The notes beneath the pieces are model-generated. The model worked only from the letters and a program-made list of their open reading frames with translations. It had not been told where the DNA came from and did no database searches. DNA of 64,000 bases from positions 1,812,154-1,876,153 of the forward strand of contig NZ_KI912266.1 in assembly GCF_000235425.2 (NCBI RefSeq), in the 5' to 3' direction. Below, piece after piece: positions 17,178-27,499 of this stretch. The stretch comes from Pseudofrankia saprophytica. GTDB taxonomy: Bacteria > Actinomycetota > Actinomycetes > Frankiales > Frankiaceae. The position numbers and the translations under genes are program-made. Numbering within the stretch: the first letter of the stretch is position 1; every line of letters starts with the position of its first letter.

Positions 17178-18023
17178 ATGCTGCGTATCGCGGTACCGAA
17201 CAAGGGCGCGCTCTCCGCCGCCTCCAGCCAACTGCTCTGCGACGCCGGCTACCTGGCGAAGCGCGAGGGCGCCGAGCTTGTCGTCGCCGACCTTGAGAAC
17301 GACATCGAGTTCTTCTTCCTGCGGCCGCGCGATATCGCGGTCTACGTCGGCTCCGGGCGGCTAGATGTCGGTATTACCGGCCGTGACCTGCTGCAGGACA
17401 GCGGCGTCGCCGCGCTGGAGCTGGTCGCGCTCGACTTCGGGCACTCGTCGTTCCACTACGCGGCGCCGAAGGGCGCCATCACCGACGTGGCCCAGCTGGA
17501 CGGCGCCAGGATCGCGACCTCGTTCCCTGAGCTCGTCCGCACCGACTTCGCGGCCCGCGGCCTGCGGGCCGAGGTCGTCACCCTCGACGGCGCCGTCGAG
17601 ACGGCCGTGCGGCTGGGTGTCGCCGATGCCATCGCGGACGTCGTCGAGACCGGCCGCACGCTGCGCGCCGCGGGCCTCGAGCTGATCGGTGAGTCGGTGA
17701 TGCAGTCGCAGGCCATCATGATTGCCAAGCAGGGCACGGAACTGTCGCCGTCGCACGAGAAGCTGCTGCGTCGCGTGCAGGGTGTCCTGGTCGCCCGCCA
17801 GTACGTGATGATGGACTACGACGCGCCGGTGGTGGTGCTCGAGAAGGCCTGCGAGATCACGCCGGGCTACGAGTCGCCGACGATCTCGCCGCTGCAGCGC
17901 GAGGGCTGGGTCGCGGTGCGGGCGATGGTGCCGAAGGACGAGGTCAACCGCACGATGGATGACCTTTGGGAGCTGGGTGCCCGCGGCATCCTCGTCTCCG
18001 CCATCCAGGCCTGCCGCCTGTAG
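17178..18023 (+). CDS. hisG: ATP phosphoribosyltransferase, long form
   Basis: First, feedback-controlled enzyme of histidine synthesis. 281 residues from ATG 17178 (an in-frame ATG at 17172 is two codons upstream). It is the long, HisZ-independent form with a C-terminal regulatory ACT-like domain. Landmarks: MLRIAVPNKGALS at the start, DVGITGRDLLQD, the PRPP loop DAIADVVETGRTLRAAGLEL and the C-terminal VPKDEVNRTMDDLWELGARG. It lies 163 bp after hisE and ends before the strong hairpin at 18113. Confidence 0.95.
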   Translation: MLRIAVPNKGALSAASSQLLCDAGYLAKREGAELVVADLENDIEFFFLRPRDIAVYVGSGRLDVGITGRDLLQDSGVAALELVALDFGHSSFHYAAPKGAITDVAQLDGARIATSFPELVRTDFAARGLRAEVVTLDGAVETAVRLGVADAIADVVETGRTLRAAGLELIGESVMQSQAIMIAKQGTELSPSHEKLLRRVQGVLVARQYVMMDYDAPVVVLEKACEITPGYESPTISPLQREGWVAVRAMVPKDEVNRTMDDLWELGARGILVSAIQACRL

Positions 18024-18112
18024 CGACGCTCGGAGCGGCTTGCCCGCTTGCCGGCGACGGCGAGCTGGACCTCGCCGGCGAGCCGGCAGGCCGAGGCGCC
18101 GGACGGCCGAAA

Positions 18113-18156
18113 ACGGCGGCGGGGCCCGGGGCAAGCGCCCCGGGCCCCGCCGCCGT
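18113..18156. terminator. 20-bp perfect hairpin between convergent hisG and folE
   Basis: Bases 18113-18132 pair without mismatch with 18137-18156 around an AAGC loop. It lies 90 bases after hisG and 18 bases after folE (minus), so it can serve both directions. Confidence 0.85.
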
Positions 18157-18173
18157 CGGTCGGGTAGCCGCCG

Positions 18174-18890
18174 CTAGCGGTGGCTGAGGATGAGAGACAT
18201 GCCCTCGCTACGGGTCGCCGGGCTCAGGAACTGGCCCCGGACCGCGGACGTCACCGTGCTGGCGCCCGGCTTGCGCACGCCACGCATCGACATGCACAGG
18301 TGCTCCGCCTCGACGACCACCATCACGCCGCGTGGCTTGAGCACGTCGACCAGAGCGTCGGCGATCTGCGACGTCAGCCGCTCCTGCACCTGCGGCCGGC
18401 GGGCGTACAGATCGACGAGCCGGGCAAGCTTGGACAACCCGGTGATCTGACCGTTCTCGTTGGGAATGTAGGCGACGTGCGCCTTGCCCGAGAAGACGAC
18501 GAGGTGGTGCTCGCACAGCGACGAAAAGTCGATGTCGCGCACCAGCACCATCTCGTCGTGGCCCTCGTCGAAGACCGTGGTCAGGACGTCGACCGGGTCC
18601 CGGCCCAGGCCCTCGACCGCCTCCGCGTAGGCCCGGGCGACCCGGTCCGGCGTCTTGCGCAGCCCTTCACGGTCCGGGTCCTCCCCGATGCCGATCAGCA
18701 GCTCACGCACGGCCGCGGCGACCCTGTCGTGGTCGAACGGGCGTAGCCGACCGTTGCCGGGCCGGAAGGCCGCGACCGCGGCGCCGGAACCTGACCCGGA
18801 TCTAGTCTCTGATCCGCTCACCCCGCCCGCCAGCCCAGCGGGTGCGTCGAGGTGGGTGGGCCGGACTACCTGGTCGGTCTCGGACGTCAA
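18174..18890 (-). CDS. folE: GTP cyclohydrolase I
   Basis: Converts GTP to dihydroneopterin triphosphate, the first step of folate synthesis. The conserved core includes [20 protein letters not shown] (zinc Cys and His), [20 protein letters not shown] and [19 protein letters not shown] (second zinc Cys). The best start is TTG 18890, whose TTGA overlaps the ftsH stop by 4 nt and implies coupling; this gives 238 residues with a ~40-residue variable N-terminus. ATG 18935 inside ftsH, or a later GTG near 18821, are alternatives. Confidence 0.92.
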   Translation of the reverse strand: MTSETDQVVRPTHLDAPAGLAGGVSGSETRSGSGSGAAVAAFRPGNGRLRPFDHDRVAAAVRELLIGIGEDPDREGLRKTPDRVARAYAEAVEGLGRDPVDVLTTVFDEGHDEMVLVRDIDFSSLCEHHLVVFSGKAHVAYIPNENGQITGLSKLARLVDLYARRPQVQERLTSQIADALVDVLKPRGVMVVVEAEHLCMSMRGVRKPGASTVTSAVRGQFLSPATRSEGMSLILSHR

Positions 18891-21115
18891 CGGCGTTTCC
18901 CTTCGTCGTCGTTCGGCCACACCGGCGGCGCCCACGGGTTGGAGATCCGCGGAGCATCCGGCGGGGGTGTGCCCGGCGGCCCGGCCGGGCCGGTGGACCC
19001 GCCCATCGGCCCGGTGCCCGGACCGGAGCCAGAGTCGTGGTGACCCTGGCCCGGGTCGGTCACCGAGCCCGCCGGCTTGGTCAGGCCACCAGAGCCGTTC
19101 CCGTTGCCGCCGCCGTTCACATCGTGGCCACCGGCCGTGCGGGCACCGCCGTTGTCGCGTGGCCGGCTGCCGGTGTGGCCGTTGCCCCCGCCATGGACGA
19201 GGTCGGCCACATCCGTGGTGCCGAGGCCCAGCTCAGCGGGGGTCTGCACGGGTGGACGGTCCGACGGTACCCGCCTGCCGACTCCTGTGTAGTAGCCGCG
19301 GGTCGGTCGCTTCTGGACGGTGGCGAACGTCTCCAGGACGTCGTCCTTGCTGAGGGTCTCGGTGTCCATCAGCCGCAGCACGAGCGCGTCCAGCTCGTCG
19401 CGGTAGGTGGTGAGCACCTCCCACGCCTCGTCGTGCGCGGCTTCGATGAGCTTGCGCACCTCGCTGTCGATCTCGCCGGCGACGGCCTCCGAGTAGTCGC
19501 GCTGATGGCCGACCTCGCGGCCGAGGAACACCTCGCCCGAATCGCCACCGAACTTCAGCGCGCCGAGCTTGTCACTCATGCCGTACTGGGTGACCATCGC
19601 GCGGGCGATCTGGGTCGCCTTCTCGATGTCGTCGCTCGCGCCGGTGGTCGGCTCGCGGAAGACGAGCTCCTCCGCCGTCCGGCCGCCGAGCAGCACGGCC
19701 AGCTTGTCCAGCATCTCCGAACGGGTGGACAGGTACTTGTCCTCCAGCGGGAGCTGCATGGTGTAGCCGAGAGCCCGACCGCGCGGCAGAATCGTGATCT
19801 TGTGGACCGGGTCGGAGTTCGGCAGCGCGTGCGCCACCAGCGCATGCCCACCCTCGTGGTAGGCGATGCGCTTCTTCTCCCGGTCGCTCATCGCCCGGGT
19901 CTTGCGCTCCGGGCCGGCGAGCACGCGGTCGATGGACTCCTCGAGCAGCGCCGAGGAGATCACCTTCTGGTCGCCGCGGGCGGCGAGCAGCGCCGCCTCG
20001 TTGAGCACGTTCGCCAGGTCCGCGCCGGTGAAGCCGGGGGTGCGCCGGGCGATGACGAGCAGGTCGACGTCCGCGCCGATCGGCTTGCCCTTGGCGTGCA
20101 CCTTGAGGATCGCCTCGCGGCCCAGCAGGTCCGGCCGGTCGACGACGATCTGGCGGTCGAAGCGGCCCGGACGCAGCAGCGCCGGGTCGAGGATGTCGGG
20201 CCGGTTCGTCGCGGCGATCAGGATGACGCCGCCCTTGACGTCGAAGCCGTCCATCTCGACGAGCAGCTGGTTGAGGGTCTGCTCCCGCTCGTCGTGGCCG
20301 CCGCCGAGGCCGGCGCCACGGTGGCGGCCGACCGCGTCGATCTCGTCGACGAAGATGATCGCGGGCGCGTTGGCCTTGGCCTGCTCGAACAGGTCACGGA
20401 CCCGGCTCGCGCCGACACCGACGAACATCTCGACGAAGTCGGAACCCGAGATCGAGTAGAACGGCACTCCCGCCTCGCCTGCGACGGCGCGGGCCAGCAA
20501 GGTCTTACCGGTACCCGGTGGGCCGTACAGGAGCACGCCCTTGGGGATCTTTGCGCCGATCGCCTGGAACTTCCCGGGGTTCTCCAGGAACTCCTTGATC
20601 TCCTGGAGCTCCTCGAGGGCCTCGTCGGCACCGGCGACGTCGGCGAACGTGGTCTTCGGCGTGTCCTTGCTGACCAGCTTGGCCTTGGACTTGCCGAAGT
20701 TCATGACGCGGTTGCCGCCGCCCTGCATCTGGTTCATCAGGAACAGGAACAGCGCGACCACGAGGACCAGCGGCAACAGGTTGAGTAGCAGTGAGACCAG
20801 GACGTTGCTGCGCTCGACCTTGACCTCGTAGGGGACGTTCTTGCCATTCAGCTGGTTGGCGAGAACGACGGCCTGGTCGGTGACGTAGCTCGACTCGTAC
20901 TTCTTGTTGTCCTTGGTCGTGATCTGGATGATCTGCTTGGAGTCCTGGATCGTGGCCTTCTCGACCTGTCCAGCCGTGATCTTGGTCTGGATGGAGTGCA
21001 GGTCCGCCTTGGAGTACTCCTTGGGACCCGACAGAACGTTCGTCGTCAGGAAGATCACAAGGAGGACCAGGAGAGCCAGGACCACCCAGCCACGGAAGAT
21101 TCTTCTTGGAGTCAT
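18887..21115 (-). CDS. ftsH: ATP-dependent zinc metalloprotease FtsH
   Basis: Membrane-anchored AAA+ protease that degrades short-lived and misassembled membrane proteins. 742 residues. Membrane helices lie at about 11-29 and 113-131, flanking an extracytoplasmic domain. Walker A GPPGTGKT is at 198-205, followed by [15 protein letters not shown] and the zinc site HEGGH in the protease domain. The C-terminal ~110 residues are Gly/Pro/Asn-rich and low complexity, as in other actinobacterial FtsH. The start is ATG 21115; no strong ribosome site. Its stop overlaps the folE start. Confidence 0.95.
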   Translation of the reverse strand: MTPRRIFRGWVVLALLVLLVIFLTTNVLSGPKEYSKADLHSIQTKITAGQVEKATIQDSKQIIQITTKDNKKYESSYVTDQAVVLANQLNGKNVPYEVKVERSNVLVSLLLNLLPLVLVVALFLFLMNQMQGGGNRVMNFGKSKAKLVSKDTPKTTFADVAGADEALEELQEIKEFLENPGKFQAIGAKIPKGVLLYGPPGTGKTLLARAVAGEAGVPFYSISGSDFVEMFVGVGASRVRDLFEQAKANAPAIIFVDEIDAVGRHRGAGLGGGHDEREQTLNQLLVEMDGFDVKGGVILIAATNRPDILDPALLRPGRFDRQIVVDRPDLLGREAILKVHAKGKPIGADVDLLVIARRTPGFTGADLANVLNEAALLAARGDQKVISSALLEESIDRVLAGPERKTRAMSDREKKRIAYHEGGHALVAHALPNSDPVHKITILPRGRALGYTMQLPLEDKYLSTRSEMLDKLAVLLGGRTAEELVFREPTTGASDDIEKATQIARAMVTQYGMSDKLGALKFGGDSGEVFLGREVGHQRDYSEAVAGEIDSEVRKLIEAAHDEAWEVLTTYRDELDALVLRLMDTETLSKDDVLETFATVQKRPTRGYYTGVGRRVPSDRPPVQTPAELGLGTTDVADLVHGGGNGHTGSRPRDNGGARTAGGHDVNGGGNGNGSGGLTKPAGSVTDPGQGHHDSGSGPGTGPMGGSTGPAGPPGTPPPDAPRISNPWAPPVWPNDDEGKRR

Positions 21116-21404
21116 CTGCCTGGAGCGCGGGACACGCGCACTCCGCCCTCCTGACGTGTGTTCTGCCCTCGATCGGGATTCCCTTGTGCCGAGGGTACCG
21201 CCGGCACGTGCCTGTCACCCGTGCGTACAAGTGAGCAACGGTCCGCCGCGTCACCGTGTTCCGGTCGCGCGGCGGACGCTCGGTGCCCGAAGCCGCGCGC
21301 CGGTCTCGGACGCCGCGCGCCAGAAGCACTGGTGCCGAGGCTGATACGCACGGTCAAAGGCGGTCGGGTTCACTCCACGGCGCGGAGCGGATCATGGGCC
21401 GTGG
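21116..21404. promoter_or_regulatory. Spacer upstream of ftsH
   Basis: 289 bp between the tilS-hpt stop and the ftsH start, both minus strand. No gene seen; it probably contains the ftsH promoter. Confidence 0.4.
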
Positions 21405-23255
21405 TCAGACGCGCGGACCGCGGGCGATGGCCTCCGGCGTGAGGGTTCCCACGAACGGCAGGGTGCGGTAGTGCTCGCCATAGTCGAGGCCATAACCGAC
21501 CACGAACGCACTCGGGATGTCGAAACCGACATAGCGGACATCGATGTCGACCGTGATGGCTTCCGGCTTGCGAAAGAGCGCGAGCACCTCGAGCGACGCC
21601 GGGTTCCGCGACCGCAGGTTCTTCAGCAGCCAGGACAGCGTCAACCCCGAGTCGATGATGTCCTCGACGACGAGCACATCCCGACCCTCGATCGAACGGT
21701 CGAGGTCCTTGAGGATGCGGACCACGCCGCTTGACGACGTCGCCGAGCCATAGGACGACACGGCCATGAATTCCATGGTCACCGGAGTGCGCAGCGCCCG
21801 CGAAAGGTCGGCCATCACCATCACGGCACCCTTGAGCACCCCGACGAGCAGCAGCTCTCGGCCGGCATAGTCGGCGTCGACCCGGGCAGCGAGCGCGCGA
21901 ATGCGCTGCGCGATCTCGTCGGCGCTGACGAGCACCTCGCCGATGTCGCCGGCGAGCGCGGGCGCGACGCCCGGCATGGTCGTCCACGTCGCCTGGGTCG
22001 GCTGGGCCGGCGCCGTCTCCTCGTCCAGGTGGGCGTTGTCGAAGTCGGGCATACTCACGTCAGCGTGGCTCACCTGCGGGCCCTCCTCGGCGTCTGGCCG
22101 ACCGGCGACGCGCCGGCGCGGCGATGACCGCGGGTCCGCCTCCATGGGGCCGGCGCCTCGCGAGTCCCCATCCGCCGCCCCGCGGCGCCCGGACCCGGTC
22201 TTACCAGGTCCGACCATGGCGATCCTGTCACCTCGGCGGCGGGCGGTGACGCCCGACGGGAGTGGTACGGGCTGCTGACCGCGCCAACGGGTGACCAGCT
22301 CCTCCATCGCCCAGACGTGCTCGGCGCGCAACGCCGACGCGGACGCCCCGAGCGTCAGCGCCGCCCGGCGCAGCACCCGGGTACGCAGCGCGCTCGGCAG
22401 GGCGCCGAGCGTGCCGACGTCGAGATCGAGACTGGCCGGGAGAGCGGCGCTCGGGAGCACGTCCGCGGTGCCGGTCGCGGTGTCGGTGACCTGGTCGTAG
22501 GCGTCGTCGGTGAGGGCGTCCAGTGCCTCCGCGTCGGCGCGCAGCAGGTCGGCGCTGCGGGCCAGCGCCTCGGCGATGCCCGGCCCCAGCTGCTCCTCCA
22601 ACGCCGGCAGCAGGCTGTGCCGGACCCGGGCGCGCGCGAACGCCTCGTCGGCGTTCGTCGGGTCGTCCCATGGCTCGAGGCCCTCGCCGCGGCAGGCCGT
22701 GCTGGTCTGCTCCCTGCGCAGGCGCAGCAGCGGTCGCCGCACCAGGCCATCCCGGGGGCTCATCGCCCCGAGCGTCCGGGCGCCCGAGCCGCGGGCGAGC
22801 CGCAGCAGCACGGTCTCCGCCTGGTCGTCGAGGGTGTGGCCCAGCAGCAACGCGGCGGCGCCCAGCCGGTCGGCGGCGGCCAGCAGCGCCGCCCACCGGG
22901 CGTCGCGCGCCGCGCCCTCCGAGCGGGCCGAGGGCGCGACCAGCACCTCCACCGGGTCGAGGCGTAACCCTCTGCCCTGCCCCGCGACCATCTCGGCGCG
23001 GGCGGCCGACGCCGGATCCCAGCCATGGTCGACGGTGAGCAGGCCCGCCCGCAGCGCCCGCCGGGGGGCGACGAACGCCGTCGCGGCCGCGAGCGCCAAC
23101 GAGTCGGGCCCGCCCGAACACGCGACCAGCACGAGCGCGCCCGGCGGCAGGTCCGCGACTCCGTGCCGCACCGCCAGCCGCACCGCCGCCACCGCGGGCG
23201 CGGGTGACCCCGGTGGGTACATCCGCCGTTCCGAGGTGGTTACCACTGCCCCCAT
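21405..23255 (-). CDS. tilS-hpt: Single-frame fusion of tRNA(Ile)-lysidine synthase and hypoxanthine phosphoribosyltransferase
   Basis: 616 residues without a break. The N-terminal half is TilS, which ligates lysine to the CAU anticodon of tRNA-Ile: PP-loop ACSGGPDS at about 45-52, [18 protein letters not shown] and the DDPTNADE segment. A ~100-residue disordered Gly/Arg/Pro linker follows. From about residue 430 the sequence is Hpt, which salvages hypoxanthine/guanine with [16 protein letters not shown] and PRPP loop [14 protein letters not shown]. In most actinobacteria these are two adjacent genes. An internal start (for example the ATG before [14 protein letters not shown]) could also yield free Hpt. 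The start is ATG 23255. Confidence 0.88.
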   Translation of the reverse strand: MGAVVTTSERRMYPPGSPAPAVAAVRLAVRHGVADLPPGALVLVACSGGPDSLALAAATAFVAPRRALRAGLLTVDHGWDPASAARAEMVAGQGRGLRLDPVEVLVAPSARSEGAARDARWAALLAAADRLGAAALLLGHTLDDQAETVLLRLARGSGARTLGAMSPRDGLVRRPLLRLRREQTSTACRGEGLEPWDDPTNADEAFARARVRHSLLPALEEQLGPGIAEALARSADLLRADAEALDALTDDAYDQVTDTATGTADVLPSAALPASLDLDVGTLGALPSALRTRVLRRAALTLGASASALRAEHVWAMEELVTRWRGQQPVPLPSGVTARRRGDRIAMVGPGKTGSGRRGAADGDSRGAGPMEADPRSSPRRRVAGRPDAEEGPQVSHADVSMPDFDNAHLDEETAPAQPTQATWTTMPGVAPALAGDIGEVLVSADEIAQRIRALAARVDADYAGRELLLVGVLKGAVMVMADLSRALRTPVTMEFMAVSSYGSATSSSGVVRILKDLDRSIEGRDVLVVEDIIDSGLTLSWLLKNLRSRNPASLEVLALFRKPEAITVDIDVRYVGFDIPSAFVVGYGLDYGEHYRTLPFVGTLTPEAIARGPRV

Positions 23256-23397
23256 CGCTCACGTCTGGCGTTGACTACTCCGACCCCTCCGAGCCGACCG
23301 CTCCGAGCCAGGTGTCCGACCGCCCCGACCCGCGCGAGACCTGGCCCGCGCGAGACCTGGGCCCAGGGCTTCCTCGACCGAGGCCCGGCTCCAGGGG

Positions 23398-24555
23398 CTA
23401 CGCGGAGATGGACGGCCGGCTGCCGAGCACACGCGCCATCCAGGCACCCGGGTCGGCGATCTCGGCCTGGGTGGGCAGCGTGGCGGGTGACTGCCAGACG
23501 AGGTTGAACCCGTCGACGCCGGCCTCGGCGACCACCGCGCGCACGAAGGCGCCGCCCTGCCGGTACTGGCGCAGCTTCATGTCCAGGCCGAGCAGCCGGC
23601 GGATGAACCGGTCCAGCGGCGACCCGCCGGAGCGGCGGGTGTCGAACTTCGACCGGATGTCGGAAACGGTCGGCACCACCTTGGGCCCGACGGCGTCCAT
23701 CACCTGGTCGGCATGTCCCTCGAGCAGGGTCATCAGCGCCTGCAGCCGGTCGAGCACGGCGCGCTGAGCCGGGGTCTGCAGCGCCTCGACGACGCTCGGG
23801 GCGTCCTGGCCACGGTCGCGCACGGCGCCGCGCAGCGCCGCGACGGCCGAGCGCATCCGGTCGGCGAGCGCGTCCGGATCGAGGTCGGTCGCCTCGATGA
23901 ACGCGCCGATCTCGGACTCGAGGTGGGCCCGCAGCCACGGCACCGCGGTGAACTGGCTGCGGTGCGTCTGCTCGTGCAGACACACCCACAGCCGGAAGTC
24001 GCGGGGGACGACGGAGAGCTGCCGCTCGGCGTGCGCGATGTTCGGCGCGACCAGGCTGAGCCGGCCCACCGGGCCGGTGCCGTCGGTCGCGACGGCGCCG
24101 TCGTGAGCCGCGGCGACGGTGGGCGTCGGCCCGTATTCCTCGGGCGGCAGGAACACCTCGTACTGGCCCAGAACCTTGCCCGCGAGGTAGGCGAGCGCCG
24201 AGCCGAGCTGTACGCCGGTCACCCGGCGGCCGACCGCGGTCGACAGCGACCCGCGGTCGGCGTCGGTGATGCGATCGAGGAGAGGCGTCGTGATCATTCG
24301 TAGGCCGGCGACGTTGGACCGGGCCCACTCGGGCCGGTCGACGACGGCGATGGGCGTGACCGCGGCGGCGGGCGGCCGCAGATGTGTGTAGTCCTCGACG
24401 TACCGCTCAGCCTCGACGGCGAGCCTGCGTAGCTCGGTCACGACCTCGTCGGCTTCCGCCCGCGTCAGCTGTGGGCCCGGGCGGACGAGCTTGCGCGCTG
24501 TCGCCACCGCCAGGTCCCAGTCGACGGGCTGCCTGTCCACCGGCTGCGCATCCAC
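23398..24555 (-). CDS. Zinc-dependent metalloprotease, DUF2342 family
   Basis: 385 residues. It has a zincin-type HEQTH motif (VCLHEQTHRSQFTAVPWL) at about residue 192 and the family's TTPLLDRIT and C-terminal FDTRRSGGSPLDRFIRRLLGL (split here as FDTRRSGGSP, LDRFIRRLLGL). Members are actinobacterial and sometimes labelled coenzyme F420 biosynthesis-associated by context. The proteolytic substrate is unknown. It lies upstream of tilS-hpt on the same strand, as in Streptomyces and mycobacteria, with dacB further upstream. Confidence 0.85.
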   Translation of the reverse strand: MDAQPVDRQPVDWDLAVATARKLVRPGPQLTRAEADEVVTELRRLAVEAERYVEDYTHLRPPAAAVTPIAVVDRPEWARSNVAGLRMITTPLLDRITDADRGSLSTAVGRRVTGVQLGSALAYLAGKVLGQYEVFLPPEEYGPTPTVAAAHDGAVATDGTGPVGRLSLVAPNIAHAERQLSVVPRDFRLWVCLHEQTHRSQFTAVPWLRAHLESEIGAFIEATDLDPDALADRMRSAVAALRGAVRDRGQDAPSVVEALQTPAQRAVLDRLQALMTLLEGHADQVMDAVGPKVVPTVSDIRSKFDTRRSGGSPLDRFIRRLLGLDMKLRQYRQGGAFVRAVVAEAGVDGFNLVWQSPATLPTQAEIADPGAWMARVLGSRPSISA

Positions 24556-24669
24556 CAGGCCAGGGTACCCGGTGAGCGCTATCCGATCATGCCTGCTGAC
24601 CCGTTCTCCACCAACGGGTACCGGCTGGGTGGCTGGGCGATCCGGCCGTCGCCGCTATCCGGCCGACGA

Positions 24670-26181
24670 CTAGCCGGACGGGCCGGACGTTCCCGCGGTC
24701 TGGGCGGCCGGTGGCTGGCCGGCGGCCGCGGCGGGCAATCCGCCGGTGCCGGTCGGCGCGCAGCAGGACGCGAGCGCCGCCGCGGCCCGGTCGAGGGCCG
24801 CCTTGGCCGCGGGGGACTCCTGGACGGGCGCGAAGAAGCCGAAGAGGAGGAGCCGGCCGTCCCGGTCGACGAGCTCCCCGGCCAGGCTGGTGACGATCCG
24901 GAGGCTGCCGGTCTTGGCCCGGACGTCGCCGGCGGCCGCGGCCGTGTCCGCGCCACCGTATCGGTCTCCGAGCGTCCCGGAGAATCCCGCCACCGGCAGG
25001 CCGGTGAGCAGGGTGCGCAGCTCGGGGTGGTTCGGCAGCGTGGCGGTCCGCAGGATCTCGACCACCGTGCGCGGCATGATCAGGTTGTCGACGGACAGCC
25101 CGCTTACGTCGGCCAGCGTCATCCCGGCGGTGTCGACGCCCAGGCTGGTCAGCACCTGCCTGACGGCGGTCGTCGCGCCCGTGAAGGTCGCAGGCTGACC
25201 GTGGGCGTGGGCGACGAGCCGGCCGAGGCATTCGGCCAGGTCGTTGTCCGAGTCGGTCAGCATCCGCTCCACCAGCATCGGTATGGGCGGGCTGTCCGCC
25301 GTGGCGACCGTCCTGGCCGCCGGGTCGGCGGTCCCGGTGCCGGTCGAGCCGACCGCCACGCCGGCGCCTCGCAGCGCGTTGGCGAACGCGGCCGCGGCGG
25401 CCGCGTCCGGGGTCGGGCTGCGGGACCCGGTCGAACCGGGCTGGGAACGGCCCGCGTCGACCTCCAGCGCGGAGACCGGCGTGACGTTGCCTTCGGTGAC
25501 GTATGTGTCGTTCCAGCCGGATGCCGTCCTCGGCCCGGAGAACAGGCTGCCGTCCCCGATCACCCGGTCCACCGACGCGATCCCGGCGGCGTGCACTCGT
25601 GCCGCGAGGTCCGACAGGCGGGCGCTGGCGCTCGCGGGATAGCCGGCGGGGCCGGTCGCGGCGGTCAGCGTCGGGTCGCCGGCGCCGACGAGCCAGAGCG
25701 TCCCGCCGGCCTGGGGCGCGCCGCTCGCCGTCCCGGTGCCCGCCGTCCCGGCGGCGCCCGTGCCGGTGGCCGCGGTGCCGGTGGCCGCGCCGGCGGGCGG
25801 AAGGTAGACGACCCGCGTGGTCAGCCGGGTGTCCGGAGTGAAGGTTCGCAGGGCGGCGGTGGCGACGGCGGTCTTCAACGTCGACGCCGGCGCGGTCGGT
25901 ACGGTGGACCTGACGTCGAACAGCACCTTGCCGGACAGCGCGTCGACGACGATCCCCGCGGGGTTGCCCAGCGCAGGGTCGCCCAGCGGGCCGGCAAGCC
26001 GAGCGGCCAGTGTGGCCTGGTCGGGCAGTGGGCTGTCCGTCCGCGGGCCGGCCAAGGCCGGTGCGGTGACGCGCGGTACCGTCGGTGTCGGTGCCTCGAC
26101 CGGCGCGGGCGAGACGGACAGGGACCCGGCGAGCAACGCGCCGGCCAGCGCCGTCAGGCCGCCGGCCCGAGCACCGTTCAT
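24670..26181 (-). CDS. dacB: D-alanyl-D-alanine carboxypeptidase/endopeptidase, PBP4 type
   Basis: Secreted or membrane-anchored penicillin-binding protein of peptidase family S13, trimming peptidoglycan cross-links. 503 residues with an N-terminal hydrophobic signal segment (residues 8-24). The active-site triad is complete: SxxK at S100-T-L-K103, SxN as SDN in MLTDSDNDLAE, and KTG in RAKTGSLRIV. Low-complexity Ala/Gly/Thr stretches interrupt the middle domain. The C-terminus is a Pro/Ala/Gly tail. The order dacB, zinc protease, tilS, hpt, ftsH, folE is a conserved actinobacterial neighbourhood. Confidence 0.93.
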   Translation of the reverse strand: MNGARAGGLTALAGALLAGSLSVSPAPVEAPTPTVPRVTAPALAGPRTDSPLPDQATLAARLAGPLGDPALGNPAGIVVDALSGKVLFDVRSTVPTAPASTLKTAVATAALRTFTPDTRLTTRVVYLPPAGAATGTAATGTGAAGTAGTGTASGAPQAGGTLWLVGAGDPTLTAATGPAGYPASASARLSDLAARVHAAGIASVDRVIGDGSLFSGPRTASGWNDTYVTEGNVTPVSALEVDAGRSQPGSTGSRSPTPDAAAAAAFANALRGAGVAVGSTGTGTADPAARTVATADSPPIPMLVERMLTDSDNDLAECLGRLVAHAHGQPATFTGATTAVRQVLTSLGVDTAGMTLADVSGLSVDNLIMPRTVVEILRTATLPNHPELRTLLTGLPVAGFSGTLGDRYGGADTAAAAGDVRAKTGSLRIVTSLAGELVDRDGRLLLFGFFAPVQESPAAKAALDRAAAALASCCAPTGTGGLPAAAAGQPPAAQTAGTSGPSG

Positions 26182-26809
26182 GGGGCGAGCTTAAGGCGCT
26201 GGCGGCGAGGCGTGTTCCCTGGACGTGGCCAGTTTCCCGGGGTTCGCGATATTGCTCCGGGGGACTACTCCCAGGCCCCGGATGTCGGGTTTTGCCTGAC
26301 GGGGGCTGATAGCCGGGCAGGACGTCGTGGATCGGTGGAGGGCGCGGTAGACCGCCAGGGCAGGGTGTAGCTGGAGAGAGTTTTCGGTACTCGGCCCACG
26401 TGGGTGACCGCGTTGGTCGATGCGTTCGGGGGAGTGGTCAGGTAGCGGCGTCAGGGCCGGCGTTGACGATCGGGTGTCGGCGGGGTCATCTCGACGACCG
26501 GCGCGAGCTGGCGAGGGCTCGCCGGGTGGGATAGCCCACATTGCCTGAGCTGCGGCCTGTGGGAAGTCCGCCGACACTGGACGAGGACGCGGTTCACGAA
26601 CCCGGAGCGACCGGCGACGCGTCCTGGCGGGCGGATCGCCCTGAACCAGACCGGATCGCCCTGAACCTAGACCGGATCGGATGCCAGGCCGGCGCCGGGA
26701 TCGATCCGGGTGAGATGCCGGTACCGGCCGCGAGGCCTGGACCGGGACGATGGAGACGAGCCGGCCCACCAGGGCCGAGCGACCAAAGCAGAAGGAGACA
26801 GGGAGCGGC
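26182..26809. promoter_or_regulatory. Divergent spacer between dacB and ppa, with a short tandem repeat
   Basis: No convincing gene. A roughly 20-bp unit (GGATCGCCCTGAACC plus AGACC or TAGACC) is repeated at 26633-26652 and 26653-26673. The ppa ribosome site GGGAG is at 26801-26805. Confidence 0.5.
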
Positions 26810-27355
26810 GTGGACCTCGAGTTCGACGTGACCATCGAGATCCCCAAGGGGCAGCGCAACAAGTACGAGATGGATCACCACACGGGGCGGATCCGGCTCG
26901 ACCGGATGCTGTTCACCTCCACCCACTACCCGTCCGACTACGGGTTCATCGAGGGCACGCTTGGCCGCGACGGCGACCCGCTGGACGCGCTGGTGCTGCT
27001 CGAGGAGCCCACCTTCCCGGGCTGCCTGGTGCGCTGCCGGACGATCGGCATGTTCCAGATGACCGACGAGAAGGGCCCGGACGACAAGGTCCTGTGCGTG
27101 CCGGTGGCGGACATCCGCCAGGAGCACCTGCGTGACATCCGTCACCTGCCGGAGTTCGACCGGCTGGAGATCCAGCACTTCTTCGAGGTCTACAAGGACC
27201 TTGAGCCCGGAAAGTCGGTCGAGGGCGCGAGCTGGGTCGGCCGTGCGGACGCCGAGCGCGAGATCCTCGCCTCGATCGAGCGGCTGAAGGACGACGAGGC
27301 CGAGCACGCGGAGCCGGTCGTCAGCGAGGCCAAGGACGAGGCCAAGTCCGCCTGA
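26810..27355 (+). CDS. ppa: Inorganic pyrophosphatase, family I
   Basis: Soluble Mg-dependent pyrophosphatase that removes PPi from biosynthesis. 181 residues from GTG 26810 ([20 protein letters not shown]), the usual length and start for actinobacteria; an ATG at 26750 would add 20 atypical residues. Active-site elements: [22 protein letters not shown] and DDKVLCVPV. The C-terminal 20 residues are Glu/Ala/Lys-rich. A second, membrane pyrophosphatase (hppA) is at 40.4 kb. Followed by a clear terminator. Confidence 0.95.
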   Translation: MDLEFDVTIEIPKGQRNKYEMDHHTGRIRLDRMLFTSTHYPSDYGFIEGTLGRDGDPLDALVLLEEPTFPGCLVRCRTIGMFQMTDEKGPDDKVLCVPVADIRQEHLRDIRHLPEFDRLEIQHFFEVYKDLEPGKSVEGASWVGRADAEREILASIERLKDDEAEHAEPVVSEAKDEAKSA

Positions 27356-27378
27356 CTCGGCGCCACCTCGTATCGCGA

Positions 27379-27413
27379 GGCCCCGGCTGGTTCTTCTTCG
27401 AACCACCGGGGCC
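27379..27413 (+). terminator. Terminator of ppa
   Basis: GGCCCCGG plus TGGTTC pairs with GAACCA plus CCGGGGCC, with one bulged C and a TTCTTC loop, followed by TTCACCTTTCC. It lies 24 bases after the stop. Confidence 0.8.
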
Positions 27414-27499
27414 TTCACCTTTCCGCCGCCCTCCTGCCTGCCACCGCCTCTGCGCCGGCCGCGGCTCCGTGAGCGTTACCGGGTGACCGCGTTGCCGCG

